NCBI RefSeq assembly: GCF_035917275.1
Contig: NZ_CP108508.1
Coordinates: forward strand, 4,588,001-4,652,000
Length of the DNA stretch: 64,000 nt
Direction of reading: 5' to 3'
Origin: Streptomyces sp. NBC_01237
GTDB lineage: Bacteria > Actinomycetota > Actinomycetes > Streptomycetales > Streptomycetaceae
The notes under the pieces are model-generated. The model was not told the origin of the DNA and did no database searches. It saw nothing but the letters and a program-made list of their open reading frames with translations. Numbering within the stretch: position 1 is the stretch's first letter; each line of letters begins with the position of its first letter. Below are positions 32,058-40,147 of this stretch, in pieces. The position numbers and the translations under genes were made by a program.

Positions 32058-32933
32058 TCACTGCTTCCGGCCGGTGATGGCGTCGTAGTAGTCGGTGAGG
32101 TGCTGGCGGGCCTCGGCCTGGCCGATGCCGGGGCCGACCATGGCGGCGAGCAGCGCGTACATCGGGTGGTCGCGGCTGATGGGCTTGGGGGTGCGGATGT
32201 CGGCGAGGGCCTGCTCGGCGGTCTTTGCGCGGCGCTTCCAGCGGCGGCGGGATGCCCGGGTGACGCGGAGTTCGGACGCGGTCTGCTGGGCGCGGAGACG
32301 GGCGGAGTGCCACGCGGCGTGGAACCGCTCCGAGTCGCCCATGTGCCGTGCGCCGAGCGCGGACGCGGTCTCGGTGCGCTTGGCGGCGTCCCGTTCGGCG
32401 GTGCTGCGCCAGTCGCGGGCTCGGCGGCCGGCTTCGGTGGCGGGCAGGTGGTAGTGCGTGCCGAGTTCGGTCCAGGCGTCGGCGGCGGTGCGGGCGTGCT
32501 TGATCCGCAGCAGGGTGTTGGTAGCGCGGTCGGCGACGCGTTCGGCTTTGGCGCGGGCTTTCTCGGCGGCGGCGAGTCGGATAGCGAATTGCTCGGCGGC
32601 GGCGAGGCGTTCCTCGGCGTCGAGCAGCCGCTTGCCACTGCGGGTGAGCGTTTTCGCGGCGTACTCGGTGATCTCCTCGAACGGGGTCTCGGCCGACCGG
32701 GCGAAGACCGCGGCGAGGGTTCGGCGGTGCCGGTCGTACGCCTCGGCGATCTCCTTCATGTCGGCCTCGGCCCGCTCGGCGCGGCGCTCGGCGGCGTCGA
32801 TCTGCCCGGCGGCGGCGGTCAGGTTCTCTCCGGCGGTGCCGTACGCGGCGGCGAGGGCGGGGCGGAGCCTCGCGAGGGCGGCCTCGGTGTCGTTGAGGGC
32901 CTGGCGGGCGGCGTCGATGGGGACGGTGGTCAC
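32058..32933 (-). CDS. Coiled-coil hypothetical protein
   Basis: This 291-residue protein is almost wholly helical, with long heptad stretches (RAERAEADMKEIAEAYDRHRRTL, LAAAEQFAIRLAAAEKARAKAERVADRATNT, SRRRWKRRAKTAEQALADI). Its C-terminus AMVGPGIGQAEARQHLTDYYDAITG is more globular. GTG 32933 overlaps the upstream stop. Role unknown. Confidence 0.75.
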   Translation of the reverse strand: MTTVPIDAARQALNDTEAALARLRPALAAAYGTAGENLTAAAGQIDAAERRAERAEADMKEIAEAYDRHRRTLAAVFARSAETPFEEITEYAAKTLTRSGKRLLDAEERLAAAEQFAIRLAAAEKARAKAERVADRATNTLLRIKHARTAADAWTELGTHYHLPATEAGRRARDWRSTAERDAAKRTETASALGARHMGDSERFHAAWHSARLRAQQTASELRVTRASRRRWKRRAKTAEQALADIRTPKPISRDHPMYALLAAMVGPGIGQAEARQHLTDYYDAITGRKQ

Positions 32934-33367
32934 GGCTGCTCCGGGGTCGAGGTGGCGAGGTGGGCGGTCTGCTCGTCCAGGAACGCCCGGACGTTGGAGT
33001 GCGACCGGATGGTGAGCAGTCGGGAAAGGGCCTGCCGGTGCTCGGCTCGGCGCTGCGCCTCGACGGCCCGGTACGCGAGCAGCTGCTCGCGGACGTCGGC
33101 GGCGTCCTGCTCGGCCTCGCGGATGGCGTCGTGTGCGGCGTCAAGCTGGACGGCTTGACGCTGAATGAGCGTCTGCTGTCCGGCGACGGTGCGGCGCAGT
33201 TCGTTGGCGTCAGACAGCTCGGTTTCGACGTGGGCGCGAAGCAGGGGGCGTTCGACGTCGAGCAGTGCGCCTCGCTGCATGCGGGAGAGGAGCACGAGCA
33301 GGGACTCGCGGCGGGTCTCACGCTCGGCGGCGCGGCGCTTCCGCTCGGCCATGGTGCGGCGGGCCAT
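32930..33367 (-). CDS. Coiled-coil hypothetical protein
   Basis: This 145-residue protein has a strongly basic N-terminus (ARRTMAERKRRAAERETRRESL) and a long coiled coil (HVETELSDANELRRTVAGQQTLIQRQAVQLDAAHDAIREAEQDAADVREQL). ATG 33367 overlaps the 46-residue gene's stop as TGATG. It may work with the coiled-coil protein next to it. Confidence 0.75.
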   Translation of the reverse strand: MARRTMAERKRRAAERETRRESLLVLLSRMQRGALLDVERPLLRAHVETELSDANELRRTVAGQQTLIQRQAVQLDAAHDAIREAEQDAADVREQLLAYRAVEAQRRAEHRQALSRLLTIRSHSNVRAFLDEQTAHLATSTPEQP

Positions 33368-33507
33368 CAGGTGCGGTCCTTCCGGGCGATGATGCGGCGG
33401 CGGTGCCAACGGTTGGAGAAGGGCACGTCCATGTACAGGAGCAAACAGGAGCAGAGCAGCCCGGTGCGGTGGGCGAGGTAGCGGAACGAGCAGCGGCGAA
33501 CGGCCAT
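33367..33507 (-). CDS. Small basic protein
   Basis: This 46-residue frame starts MAVRRCSFRYLAHRTGLLCS, has a short hydrophobic stretch (LLCSCLLLYMDVPF) and a basic end (NRWHRRRIIARKDRT). GGGAG sits 9 nt upstream of ATG 33507, and the stop overlaps the next start, so the gene is real despite its size. Function unknown; perhaps membrane-associated. Confidence 0.65.
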   Translation of the reverse strand: MAVRRCSFRYLAHRTGLLCSCLLLYMDVPFSNRWHRRRIIARKDRT

Positions 33508-33530
33508 GTACGGGGCTCCCGGTGGGGTGC

Positions 33531-33557
33531 GGGGCGCCGCGGCAATGGCGGCGCCCC
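33531..33557 (-). terminator. Intercistronic hairpin
   Basis: GGGGCGCCG (33531-33539) and CGGCGCCCC (33549-33557) form a perfect 9-bp stem with a 9-nt loop, in the 58-bp gap between two leftward genes. Confidence 0.55.
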
Positions 33558-33565
33558 GGGGGTGG

Positions 33566-33784
33566 TTACTGCGGGGGGTGAGGCTGGGAGCCGCAGATAC
33601 GGCGGCAGGTGTAGCAGTAGTGCGGGCTCTGCTCGTCGTTGGCGATGGGGACCGGTGCGAGGCGGGTGAGAATCTGCTCGTCGCCGCGGCGCGGTCCGGT
33701 GGTGCGTGTCCACATGCCGACGGGCAGCCCGGCGGCGACGACGACGAGTGCGACGTAGGCGGCGGTGGCCGCGGCCCCGGTCAT
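33566..33784 (-). CDS. Small single-span membrane protein with C-terminal Cys motif
   Basis: This 72-residue protein has a transmembrane helix (AAATAAYVALVVVAAGLPVGM) and a C-terminal HYCYTCRRICG. ATG 33784 overlaps the stop of the previous gene. Function unknown. Confidence 0.68.
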   Translation of the reverse strand: MTGAAATAAYVALVVVAAGLPVGMWTRTTGPRRGDEQILTRLAPVPIANDEQSPHYCYTCRRICGSQPHPPQ

Positions 33785-33963
33785 CGGCCGGCCTTCGGGG
33801 TGCAGTGGCCGGTGTGGCAGCGGGTCTCGCTGCTGGCGACGTAGTGGACGTGGTGGCCGTCGGCGGCGAGCTGGTCGGCGGCTTCGCGGGCGGCGTTGGT
33901 GCGGCCGAACATGCGGGAGTGGAGCAGCGTGGTGGCGACGGGCGCCGGGGTCGGGGTACTCAT
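33781..33963 (-). CDS. Small hypothetical protein
   Basis: This 60-residue protein (MSTPTPAPVATTLLHSRMFG then REAADQLAADGHHVHYVASSETRCHTGHC) is coupled on both sides by ATGA overlaps. The pattern resembles a small nucleotide- or metal-binding domain but no family is recognised. Confidence 0.68.
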   Translation of the reverse strand: MSTPTPAPVATTLLHSRMFGRTNAAREAADQLAADGHHVHYVASSETRCHTGHCTPKAGR

Positions 33964-35738
33964 CGGCTGGCCTGCTGCCTGCGGTAGGCGCGGCTGCGGT
34001 CCTGGTGCGTGTCGGCGGTGCGCTGGCGTGTGCCGTTGTGGCTGGTGCAGAGCTGCCCGGCGGGCGCCTTGCACCGGGGGCACGGTACGGCCAGCTGCGG
34101 GAACGCGAGCGGCTGCTCCTCGACGGCCTTGTACTCGCGGTGGAACACGTCGAGGGGGCACGCGCTACCGCACTGGCCGGGCCTGTCGTCGCGCCAGTCA
34201 TACGCAACTGCGGTACGTCCGCTTTCGGCTACCCACACGCGGTTGACGGTGACGATGCGCCCGGCGTCCGGGGCGGTCCGCTTCTCGTACCGGTCGCCGA
34301 CCGTGGGCACGGCGAGCTGCTGCTCGGCCTGGTCGTCGTCCTTGCCGGGGTCTACGAACTCGCGGTCGGGGTGGATGAGCGCGGCGGCCCACGTGGACCA
34401 GCCGCGGGCCTGGCCAAGCGTGGTGATCTGCTTGGCGAGCAGCCGGGCGTGCCGGTTGAGGTAGTCGGCAGCGATCTGCGGGGCGCGGTGGTGGGGGATG
34501 TCGTCGGCAATCTCGTCGACCAGCGCCGTGATGGTGTCGAGGTGGTCGGCGTCGGCCTGGCGCTGCTCCAGCTCGGCGACGGTGAGCAGCGCGGGGCCCT
34601 CGGCCTGGTCGTCGCGGTCGAGCGCGGCGATGGTCGGGCACGGCCACTGTTCGGCGTCGTGCGCGCAGTGCGGGGAGTCGATGTACTGCGTGTGCAGGTC
34701 GCGGGCGGTAACGATGCGCGCGGCGTAGCGGTTGGCGTCGCGGGTGGCTTCGTCCCGCTTGGTACGGAGCCGGCCGTTCTCGCGGCGGGCATCCTCCAGC
34801 TCGATCGCGGTCGTGGCGTACAAGCGGACGGCGTGATCGGCGCGTGCTTCCCACGTCAGCCCGGTCGGCTGCTCCGTGGTCGTGGTGAGTCCGGCGAGGC
34901 GGCGCAGCAGCTTCACGGCGTCACCGCGGCCGGGGTCGCACTCGTAATCCTGGGGCAGTGCCTCGATGGCGTCGGCGCCGCCGAGCAGTGCCGCGCGGCG
35001 GATCGCGGCTTCGTCGAACGGGTCGAGGCGCGGGGGCTTGTCAGCGGTGGCCGTGATGGGCGCGGGCTCTCCGGCCTCGGCACCGGTCAGCCACGCGGAC
35101 CGCTGCTCCTGGTCCTCGTCGCCCTCGTACCCGGTAAGGGTCCAGCGCTCGGCGTCCCGGTTCCACACGACGGACCACGCGCGGTGGTCAGTGAGCGTGC
35201 CGTCCAGCTCGATACCGACCGGCATCCCTGCGGCCTGCGCGGCGTTCAGGGCGTCAGCGATGGACTGCCAGTAGGCGCGCTCCGTACGTGGCACGGGCTG
35301 CTCAGCGGTTGTGAGCTGGGCACGGCGGATGGTGGCGCGGTAGTAGTCGGTGATCAGCCGGTCGGCGTCGTCGGACGACACGGACCGTACGAGGGTGCTG
35401 CGGAGCGCGGACCACGCGGGCCACGCTTCCGGTACGGGGCCGTAGTCGGGCTGTTCGGCGGCCGGGTCGGGCCCGGTGCAACCGAGCTGCGCCCGGATCG
35501 GGCCGGTGTGACGCGGGTCCGTGCACGCCTCGGCGGTCGGGGCAAGTGCGGCGAGGAGCGGCACGTTGGCCTTGATGTTCGCGGCGGCCTCCTCCGACGA
35601 CACACCGAACGCGGTCGGCGGAATGTCGGCGCGCTGCTGGCCCTGCGCGATGCCGCGAGCGAGCGCGCCCGACACCTGGGGGCCGAGAGCGCGCCGCATG
35701 GCCTCGGACGCGGAGCGGGGCGGGGGCTGGGTGTTCAT
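33960..35738 (-). CDS. Large hypothetical early protein with C-terminal zinc ribbon
   Basis: This 592-residue protein has a C-terminal CPRCKAPAGQLCTSHNGTRQRTADTHQDRSRAYRR ribbon found at the end of many actinophage proteins, including the 225-residue protein at 37573. A middle region (QLTTAEQPVPRTERAYWQSIADALNAAQAAG, LDGTLTDHRAWSVVWN) looks globular; residues ~330-420 are helical (YATTAIELEDARRENGRLRTKRDEATRDANRYAARI). GAGAGG precedes ATG 35738. It may act in phage DNA metabolism near SSB, but its function is not known. Confidence 0.7.
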   Translation of the reverse strand: MNTQPPPRSASEAMRRALGPQVSGALARGIAQGQQRADIPPTAFGVSSEEAAANIKANVPLLAALAPTAEACTDPRHTGPIRAQLGCTGPDPAAEQPDYGPVPEAWPAWSALRSTLVRSVSSDDADRLITDYYRATIRRAQLTTAEQPVPRTERAYWQSIADALNAAQAAGMPVGIELDGTLTDHRAWSVVWNRDAERWTLTGYEGDEDQEQRSAWLTGAEAGEPAPITATADKPPRLDPFDEAAIRRAALLGGADAIEALPQDYECDPGRGDAVKLLRRLAGLTTTTEQPTGLTWEARADHAVRLYATTAIELEDARRENGRLRTKRDEATRDANRYAARIVTARDLHTQYIDSPHCAHDAEQWPCPTIAALDRDDQAEGPALLTVAELEQRQADADHLDTITALVDEIADDIPHHRAPQIAADYLNRHARLLAKQITTLGQARGWSTWAAALIHPDREFVDPGKDDDQAEQQLAVPTVGDRYEKRTAPDAGRIVTVNRVWVAESGRTAVAYDWRDDRPGQCGSACPLDVFHREYKAVEEQPLAFPQLAVPCPRCKAPAGQLCTSHNGTRQRTADTHQDRSRAYRRQQASR

Positions 35739-35786
35739 GGGGTCCTCTCGAATGTGGAGCGAGGGAAGGGGCGTGGGTTGCTCACG

Positions 35787-35819
35787 CGCGCGGCGGGCGG
35801 TGCGACCGGTCGCCGCGCG
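35787..35819. terminator. GC-rich nested hairpin after the SSB gene
   Basis: CGCGCGGCG (35787-35795) pairs with CGCCGCGCG (35811-35819), and GCGACCGGTCGC inside forms its own palindrome. The neighbouring GCTCACGCGCGC recurs beside the palindrome at 28950. Confidence 0.55.
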
Positions 35820-35827
35820 GGGAAGGG

Positions 35828-36328
35828 TCAGAACGGGGCGTCGGCGGGGCGTTGCTGTCCCCATGTGTTCTGCTGCTGTCCGGTGTTCCACTGGTCGCGT
35901 GCGGGCTGCTGTGCCCCGTATCCGCCGGTGCTGGGCTGCTGCTGGCGACCCTGGCCCTGGTTGCCGTTGGTCTTCGTGACGGCGGCGGTGGCGGTCTTCA
36001 GCGACGGGCCGACGTCCTCGGCTTCGATCTCGTACACGGTGCGCTTAACGCCCTCGCGGTCCTCGTACGACCGCTGTTTCAGGGCTCCTTGGACGATGAC
36101 GCGCATGCCGCGGGTGAGTGATCCGGCGACGTTCTCGGCGAGGCTGCGCCATGCGGTGACGGTGAGGAACAGGGACTCGCCGTCTTTCCACTCGTTCGTC
36201 TGGCGGTCGAACGTGCGGGGGGTGGAAGCCACGCGGAACTTGGCGACGGCGTGGCTGGCCGGGGTGAACTTCAACTCGGGGTCGTCGACCAGATTGCCGA
36301 CGATGGTGATCACGGTTTCGCCTGCCAT
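35828..36328 (-). CDS. ssb: Single-stranded DNA-binding protein
   Basis: This 166-residue protein has an OB fold at residues 1-110 ([80 protein letters not shown]) and a Gly/Gln-rich tail that ends RPADAPF. The usual acidic DDDIPF tip is replaced by ADAPF, so binding of host partner proteins may differ. It protects single strands in phage replication and recombination. Its start overlaps the HNH gene stop as ATGA. Confidence 0.92.
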   Translation of the reverse strand: MAGETVITIVGNLVDDPELKFTPASHAVAKFRVASTPRTFDRQTNEWKDGESLFLTVTAWRSLAENVAGSLTRGMRVIVQGALKQRSYEDREGVKRTVYEIEAEDVGPSLKTATAAVTKTNGNQGQGRQQQPSTGGYGAQQPARDQWNTGQQQNTWGQQRPADAPF

Positions 36329-36801
36329 CAGGCTGCGGTCCTCTCGGGGGTGGTGGTGTGGTGCGAGGCGCGGGCGCGGGTGTTCTTGCAAGTCCGGCAC
36401 TTCCTCGTGCCGTTCTTCGCGCGGATCGTGTTTGTGGCGTCGAAAAGATGGCCGCGATGGCACGCGGTCTGCGCGGCGCGCAAGGCCACGTGGTTCGTGC
36501 TCGCGAGGAGATTCACGCGGTGTGTGACGGCGCGCAGGTGGCTGGGCCGGACGCAGGCCCGGTTGCGGCACCGGTGGTCGATGTCGAGGCCGGCGGGGAT
36601 GGGGCCGAGAGCGATCTCGTATCCGTGGCGGTACGCCTTGACGGTGCGGCCGAGCCAGAAGGTGCCGTAGCCGCGCTCGTTCCGGCTGCCGGTCCATTCG
36701 TGGCAGTGGCTGGTGACTCCGCGGACGAGTGGGAGGGGGCCGTCGAATGCGACGCGGGACCAGTAGCGCCATGCGGCGGTGGGGCGGGGCCTGGGCGGCA
36801 T
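36328..36801 (-). CDS. HNH endonuclease
   Basis: This 157-residue protein ([76 protein letters not shown]) has the complete HNH motif with His-Asn-His and zinc-type Cys pairs; the C-terminus carries [11 protein letters not shown]. This subtype is common in actinophages, often a free-standing nicking or homing enzyme. ATG 36801. The operator-like repeat 36852-36873 stands about 50 bp upstream, so this gene and SSB may be a separately controlled unit. Confidence 0.87.
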   Translation of the reverse strand: MPPRPRPTAAWRYWSRVAFDGPLPLVRGVTSHCHEWTGSRNERGYGTFWLGRTVKAYRHGYEIALGPIPAGLDIDHRCRNRACVRPSHLRAVTHRVNLLASTNHVALRAAQTACHRGHLFDATNTIRAKNGTRKCRTCKNTRARASHHTTTPERTAA

Positions 36802-36851
36802 GGCGGGGTCCTTCCGGTCTGAGCGACGGCTCACGGCTCTTGGGCGGTACG

Positions 36852-36873
36852 TACCGTCCATGGGTGGACGGTA
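36852..36873. promoter_or_regulatory. Operator-like repeat related to the immunity operators
   Basis: TACCGTCCA (36852-36860) and TGGACGGTA (36865-36873) are perfect 9-bp arms with a 4-bp spacer. The half-sites and spacing match those at 43235-43252 and 43445-43464 in the immunity region. It lies just upstream of the HNH-ssb unit. Confidence 0.68.
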
Positions 36874-36923
36874 GCATGGAGGGGGGTGCGCTTGGGAGTT
36901 GTGGAGCACCCCCCCTCGTGGCG

Positions 36924-37094
36924 TTACGCGGCCCGTAGGGCGGCGGCGATGACCTCGGGTGCGGCAATGTGCCACCCCTGCTCGCGCAGCGTCCGTACGG
37001 CAATGTGTGCCTGTTGCTCGGGGGTGCTGGTCGGGTCGTCTCGGATGGCGGCGGCGATGATCGCTGCTACTGCGTCCGGAAGTTGGGTGTTCAC
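36924..37094 (-). CDS. Small hypothetical protein
   Basis: This 56-residue frame from GTG 37094 (overlapping the upstream stop as GTGA) reads [20 protein letters not shown] then [20 protein letters not shown]. It is helical with an arrangement like a small helix-turn-helix or helical bundle. It is the last gene of the first early unit; an operator-like repeat follows. Confidence 0.68.
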   Translation of the reverse strand: MNTQLPDAVAAIIAAAIRDDPTSTPEQQAHIAVRTLREQGWHIAAPEVIAAALRAA

Positions 37095-37576
37095 CGCTGG
37101 CTGCCGGTGATGTGGCGGGCGGTGGCATGCCCGGTGGACTGGCGGGCGATCGGAGGGCGCCGCATCAGGGCGGCTAGGCGGTCGCGGTCGGCGGCTGCCT
37201 GCTCGACGGCAACGGCCTGGTGCACGCGCACCTGCCGGTCGTAGTCGGCGCGGTGGCGGGTCTCACGGGCGGCGGCCTCAGCCTGCTCCTGCTCGGCGCG
37301 AGCAGCGTTGCGCAGCTGCTCGGCGCCGTTGAACTCCCGCCAGGTGCGCCACGCGGGCCCGTGCTGCTCCTCGACAATGACGTACGCCCCGTCGGCGGTG
37401 AAGGTGCGCACCATGCGGTTCCGGGCCTTCTTGTCCGATGTGGTGCGGACGGCTGGCCGGTCCGGGCGCGAGTCCCAACTCGCTGTGATTCGCCACGCGT
37501 TGGCGCTTCGCGTGCGGTCCCGGTTGGGAGCCTTGCGCTTGTGCGGGCGGTCGGGGCGGGTGGCGTAATGCTTCAT
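37091..37576 (-). CDS. Basic hypothetical protein
   Basis: This 161-residue protein has a basic N-terminus (MKHYATRPDRPHKRKAPNRDRTR), a central VRTFTADGAYVIVEEQHGPAWRTWREF segment and a helical charged end (RAEQEQAEAAARETRHRADYDRQVRVHQAVAVEQAA). AGGAG precedes ATG 37576. No known family. Confidence 0.68.
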   Translation of the reverse strand: MKHYATRPDRPHKRKAPNRDRTRSANAWRITASWDSRPDRPAVRTTSDKKARNRMVRTFTADGAYVIVEEQHGPAWRTWREFNGAEQLRNAARAEQEQAEAAARETRHRADYDRQVRVHQAVAVEQAAADRDRLAALMRRPPIARQSTGHATARHITGSQR

Positions 37577-38250
37577 GCGGGCTGCTCCTGTCGGGCGGCG
37601 GCGGTAAGGCGGGCATCGTGGAAGTCGCGGCGAGGGCGGCCGGCCGTGCGGCACTTGGCGCCGCGGGGTGCGCGGCAGGCTTCCCACGGGCACGGCACGC
37701 TGTACGGGTCGGCCTGTCCAGCGACGGCGAGGCGGCGACGCTCGGTCATGCCGGGGCGGGTCGAAGCGAGCGTGTCAACGACGCTGCGGGGCACGTAGGT
37801 GCCGAGCTGGGCAAGGCGTTCGGCGGCGGCCTGGTCGCGCTCGGCGCGGGTGCCGGACGGCATCAGGGCACGGGGCGTAGCCACGGTGCGGCCGGACTCG
37901 ATGGCGCGGCGGTGGTCGGCGATGGCGGCCCGGTAGGCGGGCTCGTCGTCGGGGTCGACGTCGGGCAGCGGGTCGAAATGGCGCGACAGCACATCACGCT
38001 TGAACGCGGCCCACGGGATGCTCACGTCGGACGGCTTGATCGGGTACGGCGACGTCGCGATGTGGCGGAACACAGCCTGCGAGGCGTCCCAATCGCGGCC
38101 CTCGGGGTGCGGGGCGGTCGGTGCGACGTCGGCGAGGACGTCGCACCACTGCTGAAGGCGCTCGGCGATGGCGGCGCGCTCGACGGGGGCGCGGCTGGGG
38201 TCGAGACGATCAACGTGGGCGAGCAGTGCGGCAACGTGAGCGGGGATCAC
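37573..38250 (-). CDS. Hypothetical protein with C-terminal zinc ribbon, next to the replication initiator
   Basis: This 225-residue protein (VIPAHVAALLAHVDRLDPSRAPVERAAIAERLQQWCDVLADVAP ... FRHIATSPYPIKPSDVSIPWAAFKRDVL) ends in a ribbon CPWEACRAPRGAKCRTAGRPRRDFHDARL, which is a standard actinophage C-terminus. GTG 38250 overlaps the stop of the initiator gene. The position suggests a replication accessory role, perhaps in helicase loading, as inference. Confidence 0.68.
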   Translation of the reverse strand: MIPAHVAALLAHVDRLDPSRAPVERAAIAERLQQWCDVLADVAPTAPHPEGRDWDASQAVFRHIATSPYPIKPSDVSIPWAAFKRDVLSRHFDPLPDVDPDDEPAYRAAIADHRRAIESGRTVATPRALMPSGTRAERDQAAAERLAQLGTYVPRSVVDTLASTRPGMTERRRLAVAGQADPYSVPCPWEACRAPRGAKCRTAGRPRRDFHDARLTAAARQEQPA

Positions 38251-39125
38251 TGAACCTTCTCCTGTCCGAGCAGTTCGGCCATGACGGCGGCGGCGTTCGC
38301 GGCGCGGCCGAGCTGGCGGCCACCGGCGCCGATGGGCACGACGTTGCTGCCGGGGGTGGGGCGTGTGGCCTGGAGGCGCAAGGTGTCGTACTTGTCGCGG
38401 AGCTTCGGCAGGCTCATCACGTTGGAGCGCCAAAAGTCCGAGTTCTGGCACCAGTCGATTGCGCCGTGTACCTGCTCCTCGCTGCGTCCGTCCTTGTCGA
38501 GCAGCAGCCGGGCCGCGGTCCGCCACGACTTGGTGATGGTTGGCCTCTTGCTGCCGTTCTGCTCGATGCGGTCGGCGAGGTGCGTGCAGATCCGTTCGAC
38601 GTCGTCGCGGTCCGGCGGCGGGTCTGGGAGCGCGACAGCGGTCCCGGACGATGCTTCTTCCCTGTTCCCTGTTCCCTGTTCCCTTCCCTGTTCCCTGTTC
38701 CCTTCCGGGCGTGAGGGCTCACTGAGTTGTGTGTGAGTGCTCGACGACCTTTCATTACTGCTGGTCAGAGGCTTTTCCGGGGCAGATTCAGCCTGGTCGG
38801 GCGCGGGGTATCTGCTTGGGGTCGGGCGGTTGATTCGCTGGTGTTCTGCCCACCCGGAAATGGCGATGTACGAGCGGCGCGTGAGCGTGTAGCGAGTGAT
38901 CAGTGAAAGCTCAGTGAGTGCGCGCAGGTCGTCTTCGACATCGGCGGCGGTCCGGTCGTCGAGTGGCCAGACAGCGGCCTTGATCAGTCGGGCGTCGTCG
39001 ACACAGCGGCCTTCGTCGTCCACGTGGGTCCACATGCCGACGAAGGTGAGCCGCTGCTCGTACGAGAGATCGGCGATTGTGAGGGAGGTGAAGAAGGTGG
39101 GCTTGATGGTGCGGATACGGGCCAC
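38247..39125 (-). CDS. Replication initiator-like (replisome organiser) protein
   Basis: This 292-residue protein begins ARIRTIKPTFFTSLTIADLSYEQRLTFVGMWTHVDDEGRCVDDARLIKAAVWPLDD, with YIAISGWAEHQRINRPTPSRYP. This N-terminal winged-helix is the one used by phage replisome organisers and DnaD-like proteins. A repeat-encoded Glu/Gly/Asn/Gln/Arg linker (residues ~140-160) leads to a C-terminal domain (RPTITKSWRTAARLLLDKDGRSEEQVHGAIDWCQNSDFWRSNVMSLPKLRDKYDTLR) also typical of initiators. It probably opens the phage origin. GTG 39125. Confidence 0.78.
   Translation of the reverse strand: MARIRTIKPTFFTSLTIADLSYEQRLTFVGMWTHVDDEGRCVDDARLIKAAVWPLDDRTAADVEDDLRALTELSLITRYTLTRRSYIAISGWAEHQRINRPTPSRYPAPDQAESAPEKPLTSSNERSSSTHTQLSEPSRPEGNREQGREQGTGNREEASSGTAVALPDPPPDRDDVERICTHLADRIEQNGSKRPTITKSWRTAARLLLDKDGRSEEQVHGAIDWCQNSDFWRSNVMSLPKLRDKYDTLRLQATRPTPGSNVVPIGAGGRQLGRAANAAAVMAELLGQEKVQ
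38658..38702. repeat. Direct repeats of TTCCCTG within the initiator gene, possible origin iterons
   Basis: Seven-base units TTCCCTG occur three times in a row, then TTCCC, two more TTCCCTG and another TTCCC. The repeat is AT-richer than its neighbourhood. In lambdoid phages the origin lies inside the initiator gene as iterons. The repeat codes for the linker of the protein. Confidence 0.6.
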
Positions 39126-39206
39126 GGTGGCGCTTCTTTCGGGGTGGTGGGGCGCTGGGGGCGAGGGGCGCGGCGGCTCGTCCTCGCCCCGGGCCGTCAA
39201 GGGGTG

Positions 39207-39482
39207 TTACAGGGCGGCGAGGGCGGCAGCCATCCATCGGAGCTGTCCGGCGTTCTCGGCGGCGCGGCCGACGCACGCGGGGCACCACTCCAGTCCGGGG
39301 GGTGGCTCGGCAGGCAGCGGGTCGATGACAACGGCGGTGGTGGTGCGGTGGGCCCACCCGGCGGACCCGCAAAGGCCCTGCCTACCGGCGAAGTTGCCCG
39401 TCTCGCGCATGATGTGCAGGCGGCGAACCGCGGGCCCTTGGCGGCCCTTGTCAGGGTCGTACCCGCGGTGAAATGCCCTCAC
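39207..39482 (-). CDS. Small hypothetical protein
   Basis: This 91-residue protein (VRAFHRGYDPDKGRQGPAVRRLHIMRETGNFAG) has a C-terminal WCPACVGRAAENAGQLRWMAAALA ribbon-like motif. GTG 39482 overlaps the upstream TGA. Downstream 39158-39190 holds a hairpin (GGGGCGAGG/CCTCGCCCC) before the initiator gene. Confidence 0.65.
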   Translation of the reverse strand: MRAFHRGYDPDKGRQGPAVRRLHIMRETGNFAGRQGLCGSAGWAHRTTTAVVIDPLPAEPPPGLEWCPACVGRAAENAGQLRWMAAALAAL

Positions 39483-39712
39483 GGTGACTCCTGACGGAAG
39501 TAGGGACGGGTGACGCTGGGCTGGTGCTGCTCGCATCGGGGGCCGCGCCGGTATGGGCAGGTCGGGGTGGCGCGGCACCGGGGGTTTCCGTGCTCGCACG
39601 GTCGCGACGGTCGGTCGGTGGGCATCTCGACGGCAAGCTGTCCGGGGACGGGCGCGGGGGGCGGGGTGTCGAGTAGCTGGCGGGTCCGGTCGAGGCGGGC
39701 GCGCGGCGTCAC
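39479..39712 (-). CDS. Small Cys-containing protein
   Basis: This 77-residue frame (VTPRARLDRTRQLLDTPPPAPVPGQL) holds RPCEHGNPRCRATPTCPYRRGPRCEQH, five Cys with possible zinc binding. I choose GTG 39712 because it overlaps the upstream stop as GTGA, like its neighbours; GTG 39724 is possible. Function unknown. Confidence 0.62.
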   Translation of the reverse strand: MTPRARLDRTRQLLDTPPPAPVPGQLAVEMPTDRPSRPCEHGNPRCRATPTCPYRRGPRCEQHQPSVTRPYFRQESP

Positions 39713-40095
39713 CGCAGTGCCCACGCGGTCTCGGCGGCGTCGGCCGCGACTCCGGCGGATTCGACATTGGCGCGGAGGTGAATTCCTGCCCGGTCCAGTT
39801 CGTGCAGAACGTCGTCAGGGCTGTAGTAGTCCCCGGCTTCCTGCGCGGCAAGGATGCGGGCGAGAACGTCGCGGGTGGTGCTGAGTTCCTGCTCGGCGGC
39901 GATCAGGCGGGCGGCGACGGCGCGCACGTCGGCAGCGAGCAGACGGCCCACGGCGGCGCCACTGCGTCCGCTGCGCATGATGCCGTTCGCGGCGGAAACG
40001 GTTGCGTCGACCAGCTCGGGGGCGGCGGGGTTCTGGCCATCGAGGCGGGCGGCAATAACGGCCCGCTCGTCGGGGGTCATGAGAGTGATGGGCAT
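39709..40095 (-). CDS. Hypothetical helical protein
   Basis: This 128-residue protein (PITLMTPDERAVIAARLDGQ, RSGAAVGRLLAADVRAVAARLIAAEQELSTTRDVLARILAAQEAGDYYSPDDV) is helical and acidic. GGAAGGAC precedes ATG 40095. No known family; early region. Confidence 0.7.
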   Translation of the reverse strand: MPITLMTPDERAVIAARLDGQNPAAPELVDATVSAANGIMRSGRSGAAVGRLLAADVRAVAARLIAAEQELSTTRDVLARILAAQEAGDYYSPDDVLHELDRAGIHLRANVESAGVAADAAETAWALR

Positions 40096-40107
40096 GGTGT
40101 CCTTCCG

Positions 40108-40136
40108 GGGCCCGCCCGGTGGAGGCGGGCGGGCCC
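40108..40136 (-). terminator. Hairpin directly before a ribosome binding site
   Basis: GGGCCCGCCC (40108-40117) and GGGCGGGCCC (40127-40136) form a perfect 10-bp stem. Read leftward, the Shine-Dalgarno of the 40095 gene comes immediately after the stem, so it may also affect translation. Confidence 0.55.
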
Positions 40137-40147
40137 TGCGGGGGTGG

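Noticed and set aside
31186..33321. A 711-codon leftward gene spanning the region
   Set aside because: Only its last 289 codons look like protein; the first part overlaps two coiled-coil genes in a better frame with coupled starts.
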